Notes under the pieces: generated by a model
Database searches by the model: none
What the model was told of the DNA's origin: nothing
Seen by the model: the letters and a program-made list of their open reading frames with translations, nothing else
NCBI RefSeq assembly: GCF_008086615.1
Contig: NZ_RXYB01000005.1
Span: 1-64,000 of the forward strand
From: Acetobacterium tundrae
GTDB taxonomy: Bacteria > Bacillota > Clostridia > Eubacteriales > Eubacteriaceae
DNA length: 64,000 nucleotides
Reading direction: 5' to 3'
Program-made: the position numbers and the translations under genes
Shown: positions 34,980-44,289 of the stretch, in pieces
How the letters are laid out: the number at the start of each line of letters is the position of its first letter
Numbering within the stretch: position 1 is the first letter of the stretch

Positions 34980-35054
34980 GTGAAGGTTTTAGTTCACCCT
35001 GTTTACCTATTATAATAATAACGAATTAATGGGTTGATTGCAACAAAAATCAAC
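34980..35054. promoter_or_regulatory. Two inverted repeats, candidate MarR operators
   Basis: GGTGAA/TTCACC (34980-34999, eight-base centre) and GTTGATT/AATCAAC (35033-35039 and 35048-35054). Both lie between the divergent marR-like and BMP-type lipoprotein genes. Symmetry only. Confidence 0.4.
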
Positions 35055-35088
35055 AATAAATGCACCCTGTTGTTTTGCTTTTTTTAGA

Positions 35089-35117
35089 TTGCATTTTAGC
35101 TGCTTTTTAGGTAGAAT
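35089..35117 (+). promoter_or_regulatory. Sigma-A promoter for the nucleoside importer
   Basis: TTGCAT (35089-35094), 17 bases, TAGAAT (35112-35117). It lies about 60 bases ahead of the start codon at 35180, which has AGGAGG before it. Confidence 0.55.
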
Positions 35118-35179
35118 ACTAATGTGGGTAAGACTGTTTATTTTAACAGGTTGCACTAATTATAATTAGGAGGAACAGA

Positions 35180-36274
35180 ATGAAAAAGAAATTGGGAGTA
35201 TTGATGCTAGCGCTGATTATGGTTGTAGTCAGTGTTGTAGGATGTAGTTCAGGCTCGACATCAAAAACGAATGCAGTGACTAAGGTTGGTTTTCTTTATG
35301 TCGGTCCTGCCGATGATGGCGGTTGGTCACAAGTTCATGATCAAGGCCGCGCAAAAATGGTTGAGCACTTTAACGGTAAAGTTGAGACAGTAGTGAAAGA
35401 AAATGTAGCAGAAGAAAAAAGTGCCGTTGTCTCAACAGTCAGAGATATGGTTGATCAGGGCTGTACAATTATTTTTGGAACCAGTTATGGTTTTATGGAT
35501 GGCATGGTAGAGGCTGCTAAAGAATTCCCGGATGTTAAATTTGAACATTGCTCAGGCTATATGACATCTGATAATTTAGGAACTTATTTCGGACGAATTG
35601 AAGAACCTCGATATTTATCAGGAATTGTCGCCGGTTTAACGACAAAAACAAATAAAATTGCATATATTGCAGCAATGCCAATTCCAGAATGTGTTCGGGG
35701 AATTAATGCCTTTGCGTTGGGCGTAAAATCGGTAAATCCAACTGCAACTGTAAATGTATCGTGGACCAATACATGGTATGACCCGACCGTTGAAAAAGCC
35801 GCAGCCGAAGCTTTGATTCAGCAAGGATGCGACGTAACAGCTCAACATCAAGATTCAACAGCTGTTATGGAAGCAGCTAAGGAAGCCGGAAAATTATCGA
35901 TTGGTTATGATCTAAGCGCAGCTACAACGATGTCGGAAGTATATATGACAGCACCGCTTTGGGATTTTAGCGGTTATTATACCGAGAGAGTTCAAGCGGT
36001 CATCGATGGTACCTGGAAATCTGATACATATTGGGGCGGCATGAATGACGGTATTGTTTCACTTGATACTATAACAAAGCTGGCACCAGGATCGGCTCAA
36101 GCCCAGGTTGATACGGCAACAGCAGCAATTAAAGCGGGAACACTCAATGTTTTTGCAGGCGAGATAAAAGATCAAACTGGAACAGTACGAGTGAATGCCG
36201 GTACGGTGCTGACTGATGAAGCGGAATTAAGCATGGATTGGTTTGTCGACAACGTGGTTGGCAGTGTAAACTAG
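35180..36274 (+). CDS. BMP-family lipoprotein, nucleoside-binding component
   Basis: 364 residues. A signal peptide with lipobox VVGCSS (lipidated Cys near 22) is followed by a BMP/PnrA-type periplasmic-binding fold (KVGFLYVGPADDGGWSQVHD, then GRIEEPRYLSGIVAGL). Such proteins bind purine nucleosides and deliver them to an ABC importer; the three next genes encode one. A hairpin after the gene may let it be made in excess over the membrane parts. Confidence 0.87.
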   Translation: MKKKLGVLMLALIMVVVSVVGCSSGSTSKTNAVTKVGFLYVGPADDGGWSQVHDQGRAKMVEHFNGKVETVVKENVAEEKSAVVSTVRDMVDQGCTIIFGTSYGFMDGMVEAAKEFPDVKFEHCSGYMTSDNLGTYFGRIEEPRYLSGIVAGLTTKTNKIAYIAAMPIPECVRGINAFALGVKSVNPTATVNVSWTNTWYDPTVEKAAAEALIQQGCDVTAQHQDSTAVMEAAKEAGKLSIGYDLSAATTMSEVYMTAPLWDFSGYYTERVQAVIDGTWKSDTYWGGMNDGIVSLDTITKLAPGSAQAQVDTATAAIKAGTLNVFAGEIKDQTGTVRVNAGTVLTDEAELSMDWFVDNVVGSVN

Positions 36275-36290
36275 TCAGAAAATGTAATAA

Positions 36291-36318
36291 CGGACAGAGC
36301 CTTAAAGACTCTGTCCGC
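36291..36318 (+). terminator. Partial terminator between binding protein and ABC genes
   Basis: CGGACAGAG (36291-36299) pairs perfectly with CTCTGTCCG (36310-36318), followed by CTATTTTAT. The T run is short, as expected for a leaky intra-operon terminator. Confidence 0.6.
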
Positions 36319-36341
36319 TATTTTATAGTAAAGGTGAAAGC

Positions 36342-37868
36342 ATGAATAATGATTATGTTGTAAAGATGAAAAACATCACGAAGGTTTTTGGCAAAGTCAA
36401 AGCCCTGGATCATGTGGAATTTTCATTAAAAAAGGGAGAAGTACATGCCATATTAGGCGAGAATGGGGCGGGAAAAAGTTCACTGATGAACGTCCTCAAC
36501 GGTATCTATATGCCGGATGAGGGTTCTGTCGAAGTGAAGGGACAGGTCGTCAATATCAGCTCCCCTAAAGATGCGCTGGACTTAGGGATTGGCATGCTGC
36601 CGCAGCATTATAAATTGGTGGAAGCTTTTTCCGCCATCGAAAATATTGCGGCAGGCAGTCGCAGGACAACCCCTTTTTTAAATAAAAAAAAGATTTTAGA
36701 TGAGATGGGGAAATTGATCGATAAATTGGGAATGGATATCGAGCCATTTAAAAAAGTCTATGAAATGTCAGTCGCCGAAAAGCAAAGTTTGGAAATTTTC
36801 AAAGTATTGTATCGCGGTGCGGATGTTTTAATTTTAGATGAGCCAACCGCGGTGCTGACGCCGCAGGAGATCGAAAACCTATTTGGAATTATCAGAAGAA
36901 TGGTCAGTAACGGCTGCTCGGTCATTATTATTACGCACAAATTGGAAGAAGTAATGGAAATCAGTGATCGGATTACCATTATGAGGAAGGGAACGACCAT
37001 TCAGACCGTAAAAAAAAGCGAAACAACACCTCAGGAGTTGGCCGGAATGATGGTTGGGGATGTTATGGAGCTGAATGTCCCATTTCTTGAGGTGGAACGA
37101 GGAGAAAAGTCTTTAGAAGTAAAATCAATGACTGCCATCGATCGTAATAAGGTAACGATTTTAGATAATGTGACCTTTGATCTTTATGCAGGAGAAATTC
37201 TTGGGGTCGCCGGGATCGCGGGAAGTGGACAAAAAGAGCTGTGTGAAGGGATCGCAGGATTATACCCGATCAAGAGCGGCGAAGTTGTTTTTGAAGGTGA
37301 AAATATTGTTGGCAAAACGCCGGAAAAAATTTATGAGATGGGGATCAGTTTGAGTTTTGTTCCCGAGGATCGTCTGGGAATGGGGCTGGTATCGTCTATG
37401 GATATTATCGACAATGTTTTACTTAAAGATTATCGAAATAAAAAAGGATTGGGAATTTCCCGAGTTGTTTCCCGTGGAAAAGCAGAGTTGCTGGTTGAAA
37501 AGCTAAATGTTTCAACACCAGGGATAGAGAATCATGCCGTTAGTCTTCTTTCCGGCGGAAATATCCAAAAGATATTGTTAGGCCGGGAAATCGCACTTGA
37601 TCCCAAGCTAATGATTACGGCTTATGCCACCCGGGGATTGGACGTTGGATCGTCTCAAATTATTTATGAATTATTGAATGCTCAAAAAGCCAAGATGAAA
37701 CCCATTATGTATATTGGCGAAGACCTGGATGTCCTAATGAGTCTTTGCGATCGGATTATGGTATTATGTGAAGGAAAAGTAACGGGTATTGTTGATCCAA
37801 GAAAAACTTCGAAAGAATCCATTGGGCTGATGATGTCAGGGGTAATGGATGAGGGTGAAGAACAATGA
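36342..37868 (+). CDS. Nucleoside ABC importer, double ATPase subunit
   Basis: 508 residues with two ABC domains. The first has Walker A GENGAGKSS (about 39-47), LGIGMLPQHYKLV and Walker B LILDEPTAVLTPQE. In the second, the Walker A is degenerate (GIAGSGQKEL, no GKS), while the signature LLSGGNIQKILLGR is kept and the Walker B region reads MITAYATRGLDVGS. This is the layout of the YufO/NupO and RbsA group. It overlaps the permease gene by 4 bases. Confidence 0.9.
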   Translation: MNNDYVVKMKNITKVFGKVKALDHVEFSLKKGEVHAILGENGAGKSSLMNVLNGIYMPDEGSVEVKGQVVNISSPKDALDLGIGMLPQHYKLVEAFSAIENIAAGSRRTTPFLNKKKILDEMGKLIDKLGMDIEPFKKVYEMSVAEKQSLEIFKVLYRGADVLILDEPTAVLTPQEIENLFGIIRRMVSNGCSVIIITHKLEEVMEISDRITIMRKGTTIQTVKKSETTPQELAGMMVGDVMELNVPFLEVERGEKSLEVKSMTAIDRNKVTILDNVTFDLYAGEILGVAGIAGSGQKELCEGIAGLYPIKSGEVVFEGENIVGKTPEKIYEMGISLSFVPEDRLGMGLVSSMDIIDNVLLKDYRNKKGLGISRVVSRGKAELLVEKLNVSTPGIENHAVSLLSGGNIQKILLGREIALDPKLMITAYATRGLDVGSSQIIYELLNAQKAKMKPIMYIGEDLDVLMSLCDRIMVLCEGKVTGIVDPRKTSKESIGLMMSGVMDEGEEQ

Positions 37869-38929
37869 TCCATATTGTAAAAAAAGAAGTTTCTAAAACT
37901 CGGGACAAAATACTTATACGTGTCGGTGCAGTTCTGGCAGCACTTGTTTTGTCATCAATTATTGTTGCTTTTGCAGGTGCAAATCCCATTGAACTCTATA
38001 TTGGAATTTTCCAGGGCTGTTTTGGAAGTATCCATCGGTTTGGCGCAACCATCGAAAAAATGGTACCCTTATTGGTACTTTCATTAGGGGTGATGGTTGC
38101 TTTTAAAATGCAATTCTGGAATATTGGGGCTGAAGGACAGTTCTTGATGGGGGCAGTGGGGGCAACCCTTGTCGTCAGGCTCCTGCCTAATCTGCCGCTG
38201 CCAATTATGCTTTTATGCATGGCGTTGCTGGCTTTCATCTTCGGAGCGGTTTGGCTGATGATTCCGGCCTTTTTTAAAGCTCGTTTTGGGACAAATGAAA
38301 CATTATTCACGCTGATGTTAAATTATATTGCATTGACTTTTGTCACCGCGTTACAATATGATTTTTGGAAGGATCCAGCGGCAAATGGCATGCCAAAAAT
38401 TGCTAATCTTCCGGGAAATGCACTGTTACCCAGCATCAGTGGGTTTAATTTAAGCATCCTTTTCACCGTCATTATTATTCTGGTCATGTATTTCTTTATG
38501 AATAAATCAAAAATCGGATTTGAGATTACGGTATTAGGTGAAAGTGAGAACACGGCCCGTTATATCGGAATCAATATCACCAAAACAGTGATCATTGCAG
38601 CCATGGTCAGTGGTGGTCTTTGCGGTCTGGTGGGAATGTTCCAAATCAGCGGAGTGAGCGGCGCTCTTTCAATTGAAATTACCGGCGGACTTGGTTTTAC
38701 GGCTATTATTGTGGCCTGGCTTTCAGGCCTTAAGGTACCTTTTGTGGTGATGAATTCGTTCTTCTTTGCGATATTGCTTCAGGGTGCATCTTATATTCAA
38801 ACAGCGTTTCAGATCCCAGGCTCCGTCGCCGAGATGGTCCAGGCGATTGTCCTGTTCTTTATTCTTGGCAGTGAATTCATTTTACAGTATCGGATTACAT
38901 CGGACAAAAAGAAAAGGGAGGTTGCCTAA
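37865..38929 (+). CDS. Nucleoside ABC importer permease 1
   Basis: 354 residues, about ten membrane helices, BPD_transp_2 family (YufP/NupP-like). The motif LGESENTARYIGINITK, followed by the helix region GLCGLVGMFQISG, is the conserved cytoplasmic loop of this permease type. It pairs with the next gene as a heterodimeric pore. Confidence 0.87.
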   Translation: MIHIVKKEVSKTRDKILIRVGAVLAALVLSSIIVAFAGANPIELYIGIFQGCFGSIHRFGATIEKMVPLLVLSLGVMVAFKMQFWNIGAEGQFLMGAVGATLVVRLLPNLPLPIMLLCMALLAFIFGAVWLMIPAFFKARFGTNETLFTLMLNYIALTFVTALQYDFWKDPAANGMPKIANLPGNALLPSISGFNLSILFTVIIILVMYFFMNKSKIGFEITVLGESENTARYIGINITKTVIIAAMVSGGLCGLVGMFQISGVSGALSIEITGGLGFTAIIVAWLSGLKVPFVVMNSFFFAILLQGASYIQTAFQIPGSVAEMVQAIVLFFILGSEFILQYRITSDKKKREVA

Positions 38930-39862
38930 ATGGAATTTATATTTTTTTTAAGTGCGGCCGTTAAAGCCGGAACATGTTTGCTTTATGCAACCCTGGGAGA
39001 AATTATTTCCGAGAAAGTGGGACACTTAAACCTTGGGGTTGAAGGAATGATGCAAATGGGTGCAGTCATCGGATTTATTGCCGGATTTACTTTCGGAAAT
39101 CCCTTTGCCGCGGTTCTCTGTGCGGCCCTGGCAGGTGCGGCAGGTGCGCTTATTTATGCCTTGCTAACCGTTAGTTTCAAAGCAAACCAAACGGTTACTG
39201 GACTGACCTTAAGTATTTTCGGAGTTGGCTTTGCAGCTTTTTTTGGAAAGACTTTTGTTGGAAAGAAAGTTCCGGAAGCGATTACGACCTTTTTTCAACC
39301 AATAAAACTGCCTTTCTTGGGAGATATCCCTTTTATTGGCGATATATTCTTTAATCAAAGTGTTTATGTATATTTTTCCTATATTCTTGTGATTGCGATC
39401 TATCTTTATCTTTACAAAACCAAGTGGGGCTTAAATACGCGGATGATTGGCGAGAATCCCGTGGCAGCCGATGCAAGTGGAATCCCGGTTGATAAGTATA
39501 AATATTTCAATATCGTCCTTTGCGGTGCACTTTGCGGATTGGGCGGAGCATTCTTATCCTTAGTTTACATCAGCGTCTATCCAGTAAATGTAGTAAGTGG
39601 ACGAGGGTGGATTGCGGTATGTCTGGTTATTTTCGCAATGTGGAATCCGGGAAAGGCGATGCTGGGGGCATACTTCTTTGGGGCCTTGGATATTGCAAGC
39701 TTTTGGCTGCAAAAGTACAATCTTCCGGTTTCAATTTATTTGTTTACGGCTTTGCCCTATTTGGCGACCGTTTTCGTTTTGCTGTTCACATCAATGCGCA
39801 AGATAAACAATAAAAAAGAACCGGCATGGTTGGGGAAAAACTATTTTAAAGAAGATCGATAA
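38930..39862 (+). CDS. Nucleoside ABC importer permease 2
   Basis: 310 residues, about nine membrane helices (YufQ/NupQ-like). It has GEIISEKVGHLNLGVEGMMQMGA near the start and the loop MIGENPVAADASGI. It starts directly after the stop of the first permease and ends the operon before a clear terminator. Confidence 0.87.
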   Translation: MEFIFFLSAAVKAGTCLLYATLGEIISEKVGHLNLGVEGMMQMGAVIGFIAGFTFGNPFAAVLCAALAGAAGALIYALLTVSFKANQTVTGLTLSIFGVGFAAFFGKTFVGKKVPEAITTFFQPIKLPFLGDIPFIGDIFFNQSVYVYFSYILVIAIYLYLYKTKWGLNTRMIGENPVAADASGIPVDKYKYFNIVLCGALCGLGGAFLSLVYISVYPVNVVSGRGWIAVCLVIFAMWNPGKAMLGAYFFGALDIASFWLQKYNLPVSIYLFTALPYLATVFVLLFTSMRKINNKKEPAWLGKNYFKEDR

Positions 39863-39914
39863 GCAAGCAGATAGAAAATATTATGATAGTTTAATTTAAT
39901 TTCAAGATCAAGAG

Positions 39915-39940
39915 TCCGTCTCGTCAAAGACGGATTTTTT
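39915..39940 (+). terminator. Intrinsic terminator of the nucleoside importer operon
   Basis: TCCGTCT (39915-39921) pairs with AGACGGA (39928-39934), then six T. Confidence 0.85.
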
Positions 39941-39954
39941 AAAATATGAAATTA

Positions 39955-39963
39955 TGATATAAT
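39955..39963 (+). promoter_or_regulatory. Extended -10 promoter for the aro operon
   Basis: TGATATAAT at 39955-39963 is an extended -10 element. The -35 region is a T tract shared with the terminator. aroB starts 31 bases downstream. Confidence 0.5.
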
Positions 39964-39993
39964 AAACCTCAAGATTTTAAAGGAGCTGAAAGA

Positions 39994-41061
39994 ATGAAGG
40001 AACTAGTTTGTAAAACAGAAAATACGCACCAATACCCAATTATTATTGAAAAAGGACTTAAAGGGCGTTTGTCGCAAATGAAAGCCCTTTTTTCACAGTA
40101 TCATAAGGTTGTTATTATTACCGATAAAAATGTTGCCAAAGAATATTTAAGTGATATTGAACGTCAGGTACGCCTTGCCGGTCCAAAGGTCTACAGTATT
40201 GTGATTCCCCCAGGAGAACAAAGCAAATGTCTGGAAGAAACCGCAACGATATATGATGAACTCGTTAAGTGCAATATTACCAGAACGGATGCGATCCTCA
40301 CTCTCGGCGGAGGGGTTGTCGGTGATTTAGGCGGTTTTTGTGCGGCAACATACCTCAGAGGGATTGACTTAATCCAGATGCCGACATCTTTATTGGCGCA
40401 GGTCGATAGCAGTGTCGGCGGAAAAGTGGGAATTGATTTGGATTATGGAAAAAACCTGGTCGGAGCATTTCATCAACCCCGAGCCGTACTCATCGATCCG
40501 CTTTTTTTAGAAACTCTGGAAGATCACTTTTTAATGGATGGAATGGGTGAGGTCATTAAATACGGCTGCATCAGCAGCGCCCCATTGTTTGTTAAATTAA
40601 TGAGCTACACCTATCATGAAGATCTGATGGAAGATATGGAAGATATCATTGCCAAATGCTGTAAGATAAAACGGGATATCGTCCAGGAAGATGAGCATGA
40701 GCAGGGGGTGCGACGGATATTAAACTTTGGACATACCGTCGGGCATGTCGTCGAAACCTATTTCAAATTCAAAAAATATTCTCATGGAGAAGCTGTGGCT
40801 ATCGGCATGGCGCAAATTACAAAAAAGACAGTGGAAGAGGGTATTTCACAACGGGACACTTATACTAATCTCATTGAAATTTTAGAAGCCTATGGCTTGC
40901 CGACCAAACTGCCAAAAATGCCCTTGGATAAGGTTCAGGAAATTCTGTTTACCGATAAAAAATTTGAGAATGATAGCCTTTATATCTGTGCCTTAGAAAA
41001 AATTGGCAAAGCCCAAATCTTAAAAATGCAGAAGCAGCAGGCCATTGAGTTGTTTAGATAA
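39994..41061 (+). CDS. aroB: 3-dehydroquinate synthase
   Basis: 355 residues, normal AroB length, second step of the shikimate pathway. NAD-binding and metal motifs are present: LTLGGGVVGDLGGFCAATYL (about 101-120), QMPTSLLAQVDSSVGGK and the metal His in NFGHTVGHVVE (about 245-249). It is the first gene of aroB-aroA-aroC-chorismate mutase. AAGGAG ribosome site. Confidence 0.95.
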   Translation: MKELVCKTENTHQYPIIIEKGLKGRLSQMKALFSQYHKVVIITDKNVAKEYLSDIERQVRLAGPKVYSIVIPPGEQSKCLEETATIYDELVKCNITRTDAILTLGGGVVGDLGGFCAATYLRGIDLIQMPTSLLAQVDSSVGGKVGIDLDYGKNLVGAFHQPRAVLIDPLFLETLEDHFLMDGMGEVIKYGCISSAPLFVKLMSYTYHEDLMEDMEDIIAKCCKIKRDIVQEDEHEQGVRRILNFGHTVGHVVETYFKFKKYSHGEAVAIGMAQITKKTVEEGISQRDTYTNLIEILEAYGLPTKLPKMPLDKVQEILFTDKKFENDSLYICALEKIGKAQILKMQKQQAIELFR

Positions 41062-41104
41062 TTTAATAATAAGTTTTATGTTATAGGAATAGATGAGGAT
41101 AAAA

Positions 41105-42412
41105 ATGGAAACTATTGAGATTAGCCCAGAAAAACTAAGCGGCAGACTGGAAATTCCCCCATCAAAAAGTGTGAGCCACCGAGCAATTATTTCAGCTGGA
41201 TTAGCTAAGGGAAAAAGCGTAATAGCGAATGTTCTGTTATCCAAGGATATGATCGCCACCTGTCAGGCCATGGAAGCGCTAGGTGCAATCATAACGTATC
41301 AGAAAGAATTAAATCATCGTTATACTTTAGAAATTAAAGGCTGCGACCCTCTCCAATTAAATACTGAATCAATTGATTGTAATGAATCAGGATCGACCCT
41401 GCGTTTTATTATCCCAATTATATTACTTCAGTCACACCGGGTGGTTATCACTGGAAAAGGACGACTGGTAACGCGTCCGATGGATCCCTACTATGATATT
41501 TTTAAAGAGAAGTCAATTTATTTCGAACATCTCAAGGACGGACAGGATTTGCCGCTGGCTTTAGAAGGTAAACTAAAACCGGGAACCTATCGATTGAGTG
41601 GCGGTGTCAGTTCCCAGTTCATTACCGGATTGCTTTTCGCCCTGCCGTTACTTTCAGGGAATTCAGTGATTGAATTGACAACGAAGTTGGAATCGAAGCC
41701 TTATGTTGATATCACTCTGGATGTTTTAAGATCGTTTGGAATTGAGATTGTTAATGAGAATGACCAACGATTTTACATTCAGGGAAACCAGGCTTATTCA
41801 CCCTGTAATTATCGTGTCGAAGGTGATTTTTCCCAGGGCGCGTTTTGGCTGGTTGCTGGAATAATAGGGGAATCGATTGAATGTAAAGACTTAAATCTGA
41901 CCTCCAATCAGGGAGATAAAGTGATTGTGGATATTCTCAAAGCCATGGGCGGAGACATTCAGACTCAGTCTGATACGATCGTGGTTAAAAATTCAAAAAC
42001 TCAAGGAATGATCATCGATGTGTCACAATGTCCAGATTTAGTTCCTATTTTAGGGGTTCTTGGAAGTTTGAGCAAGGGAACAACAACCATTATTAATGGC
42101 GAGCGTCTACGGTTCAAAGAATCAGATCGACTGATAGCAACGGCGGATGTGATCAACATCCTGGGGGGAAACGCAACTGAAACGCCGGATGGCCTGATTA
42201 TTCAAGGTGTTGAAAACTTCACCGGCGGAAGAGTCACGAGTCATAACGATCATCGCATTGCGATGGCTGTGGCGATGGCATCGATTCGATCCGAAAAGAA
42301 GATAATCTTGGATGGGGCAGAAGCAGTGAATAAGTCATATCCGCATTTTTGGGAAGATTTTGAAAGATTGGGAGGTGAAGTTATTGGGATCAACTTGGGG
42401 AAACAAGCTTAA
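41105..42412 (+). CDS. aroA: 3-phosphoshikimate 1-carboxyvinyltransferase (EPSP synthase)
   Basis: 435 residues from 41105 (METIEIS), chosen because TGAGGA lies five bases upstream; an ATG at 41093 is in frame. Motifs are PPSKSVSHRAIISAGLA, NESGSTLRFIIP, SSQFITGLLFALPLL, LRFKESDRL and SHNDHRIAMAVAMA. It makes EPSP from shikimate-3-phosphate and PEP. The stop overlaps aroC by 29 bases. Confidence 0.95.
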   Translation: METIEISPEKLSGRLEIPPSKSVSHRAIISAGLAKGKSVIANVLLSKDMIATCQAMEALGAIITYQKELNHRYTLEIKGCDPLQLNTESIDCNESGSTLRFIIPIILLQSHRVVITGKGRLVTRPMDPYYDIFKEKSIYFEHLKDGQDLPLALEGKLKPGTYRLSGGVSSQFITGLLFALPLLSGNSVIELTTKLESKPYVDITLDVLRSFGIEIVNENDQRFYIQGNQAYSPCNYRVEGDFSQGAFWLVAGIIGESIECKDLNLTSNQGDKVIVDILKAMGGDIQTQSDTIVVKNSKTQGMIIDVSQCPDLVPILGVLGSLSKGTTTIINGERLRFKESDRLIATADVINILGGNATETPDGLIIQGVENFTGGRVTSHNDHRIAMAVAMASIRSEKKIILDGAEAVNKSYPHFWEDFERLGGEVIGINLGKQA

Positions 42413-43463
42413 ACTATCAATTTTTGGAGAGTCTCATGGAGAAGGAATCGGCGCGGTGATTGACGGCCTTCCCGCCGGGATTGATATTGACTTGATAAGA
42501 GTCCAGCATGAACTAAACCGCCGGGCAGCCAGGGGAAATCCCTTGGCAACCCCCCGAAAAGAAGGGGATCAGATTGAAATACTCAGTGGCGTATTTAACG
42601 GGAAAACAACCGGAGCCCCTTTAGCGGGACTGATCCGTAATGAAAATACCCGCTCTGGTGATTATTCAAAAACCAAAGATCTGATGCGCCCCGGACACGC
42701 TGATTATGCCAGCAGCATCCGATATAAAGGCTTTCAGGATTATCGCGGCGGCGGACATTTTTCAGGCCGTCTTACCGCACCGCTTGTTTTTGCCGGTGCA
42801 ATCGCAAAAGAGGTGTTAAGAGCCCTTGAACCAGAGATTGGTATTGGCAGCCGAATTGTTGCTATTGGCGGGGTAAAAGATGATGCGATTGCTTATTGGA
42901 AGGAATATCAAGAGCTGATAAAAGGATTTAAAAATCCCGCCTTTCCACTCTATACTCCTGCTCTCGAAGAAGCAATGAAACAGGAAATCATCGCCGCTAT
43001 GGAAGAACATGATTCAGTGGGGGGAATTGTTGAAGGTTTTGTAACTGGTTTAAAACCAGGCATTGGAAATCCCTTTTTCGAATCCATTGAGAGTCGTCTT
43101 TCCAGTTTGTTGTTTTCCATTCCGGCGGTTAAAGGGGTCACCTTCGGCGATGGTTTTGAAATATCAGCTAAACGCGGTTCTCAGGTGAACGATTCATTGC
43201 GGATAAGCGATCACAAAATAGAAACAGTAACCAATAACAATGGCGGAATAAACGGCGGTATTTCAAATGGCATGCCAATCGTTTTTCGAGTCGCAGTGAA
43301 ACCCACACCTTCGATTGGAAAAGAACAGCAGACCATTAATTTGGCCGAAAAGAAAGAGGCGCTTCTAAAAATTGAAGGACGTCATGATCCTTGCATTGTG
43401 ATCAGAGCTTTTCCCGTGGTAGAGGCGGCAACCGCCATTTGTTTGGCAGATTTTTTAATATAG
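42384..43463 (+). CDS. aroC: Chorismate synthase
   Basis: 359 residues from a TTG at 42384 with GGGAGGTG at optimal distance inside the aroA 3' end; this gives the standard N terminus WGNKLKLSIFGESHGEGIGA. RPGHADYASSIRYKG and DYRGGGHFSGRLTAPLVFAG are conserved FMN/substrate motifs. It needs reduced FMN, which suits an anaerobe. It ends the shikimate core before the mutase. Confidence 0.95.
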   Translation: MGSTWGNKLKLSIFGESHGEGIGAVIDGLPAGIDIDLIRVQHELNRRAARGNPLATPRKEGDQIEILSGVFNGKTTGAPLAGLIRNENTRSGDYSKTKDLMRPGHADYASSIRYKGFQDYRGGGHFSGRLTAPLVFAGAIAKEVLRALEPEIGIGSRIVAIGGVKDDAIAYWKEYQELIKGFKNPAFPLYTPALEEAMKQEIIAAMEEHDSVGGIVEGFVTGLKPGIGNPFFESIESRLSSLLFSIPAVKGVTFGDGFEISAKRGSQVNDSLRISDHKIETVTNNNGGINGGISNGMPIVFRVAVKPTPSIGKEQQTINLAEKKEALLKIEGRHDPCIVIRAFPVVEAATAICLADFLI

Positions 43464-43481
43464 AGTGGGAGGAGATTATTT

Positions 43482-43775
43482 ATGTCACTGGAAATAATTC
43501 GAAAGACAATTGATGAGATTGATGCTGAAATGCGGGTGCTTTTCGAAAGACGGATGGATTGCATCAAGGCCGTTGCTGAATATAAATACAATAATGATGA
43601 TCAGATATTCGATCAAAATCGAGAAGAGAAGGTCAAAGAAAAAAATTTGAACCAGCTTAAAAACAAAGAGTATGCGGTTGCCTATAAAGGGTTTATTCAA
43701 GAACTGCTGGACAGCAGTAAAGTTTATCAAAATCAGTGGATTAATGATCAAAAAACAAATCAAGATAAGAGGTAA
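43482..43775 (+). CDS. Chorismate mutase, AroQ type
   Basis: 97 residues, all-helical CM_2 family: IIRKTIDEIDAEMRVLFERR (active-site Arg in the first helix), then AVAEYKYNNDDQIFDQNREEKV. It turns chorismate into prephenate for Phe/Tyr. It is a free-standing domain, 18 bases behind aroC with AGGAG, so it belongs to the aro operon. Confidence 0.88.
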   Translation: MSLEIIRKTIDEIDAEMRVLFERRMDCIKAVAEYKYNNDDQIFDQNREEKVKEKNLNQLKNKEYAVAYKGFIQELLDSSKVYQNQWINDQKTNQDKR

Positions 43776-43781
43776 CAGTTG

Positions 43782-44042
43782 ATGAGCAATTTGATGATGT
43801 TTTTAATCATAGTCGCGATTGTTGTTCCCGGTTATTTTATAGTTAGTCGTATCTCAAAAACTTTATATTCAGGAAATAGTAAAATGGATCAAGCAACTGA
43901 AAAGCGTTATGGGTTTCAACGCCTGGAAAATGAGATAAATGAGGCCAAGGAAACAGCTGAAAATTCACAAGTTGAGGAAGTCGAAAAATCAGAAGATGAT
44001 TGTAAAGGAGATCAGCAGGGTTTTCAAAATAATCACGAGTGA
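43782..44042 (+). CDS. Small single-span membrane protein, function unknown
   Basis: 86 residues from ATG 43782 (AGAGGT upstream; a TTG one codon earlier is less likely). One N-terminal membrane helix (MMFLIIVAIVVPGYFIVSRI) and an acidic cytoplasmic tail rich in Glu, Lys and Gln. It is close behind the chorismate mutase gene and probably in the same transcript. No family recognised. Confidence 0.55.
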   Translation: MSNLMMFLIIVAIVVPGYFIVSRISKTLYSGNSKMDQATEKRYGFQRLENEINEAKETAENSQVEEVEKSEDDCKGDQQGFQNNHE

Positions 44043-44289
44043 AAATAAAGTAAAACAGAAGCTTTTTAAGTGTAACATTAATAGTGCGACGTACAATACA
44101 GAACAATAAATGATGAACATTGAATAGCTGGTTGTCATAATTGTAATATTTTTTCAAAAACAATCATGTTTTTTTAAAAAAATAACTTTAATAATTGGAG
44201 TTGATTATATATAATAACTACAATTAAATTTAGTTAAATAGATTTATTTTGAAATGCATAAAAATGCGCGTAAGAAAGTTGAAGGTAAT

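Noticed and set aside
34938-35179. Purine riboswitch before the nucleoside importer
   Set aside because: The conserved purine aptamer loops are not present; only simple inverted repeats and a promoter were found.
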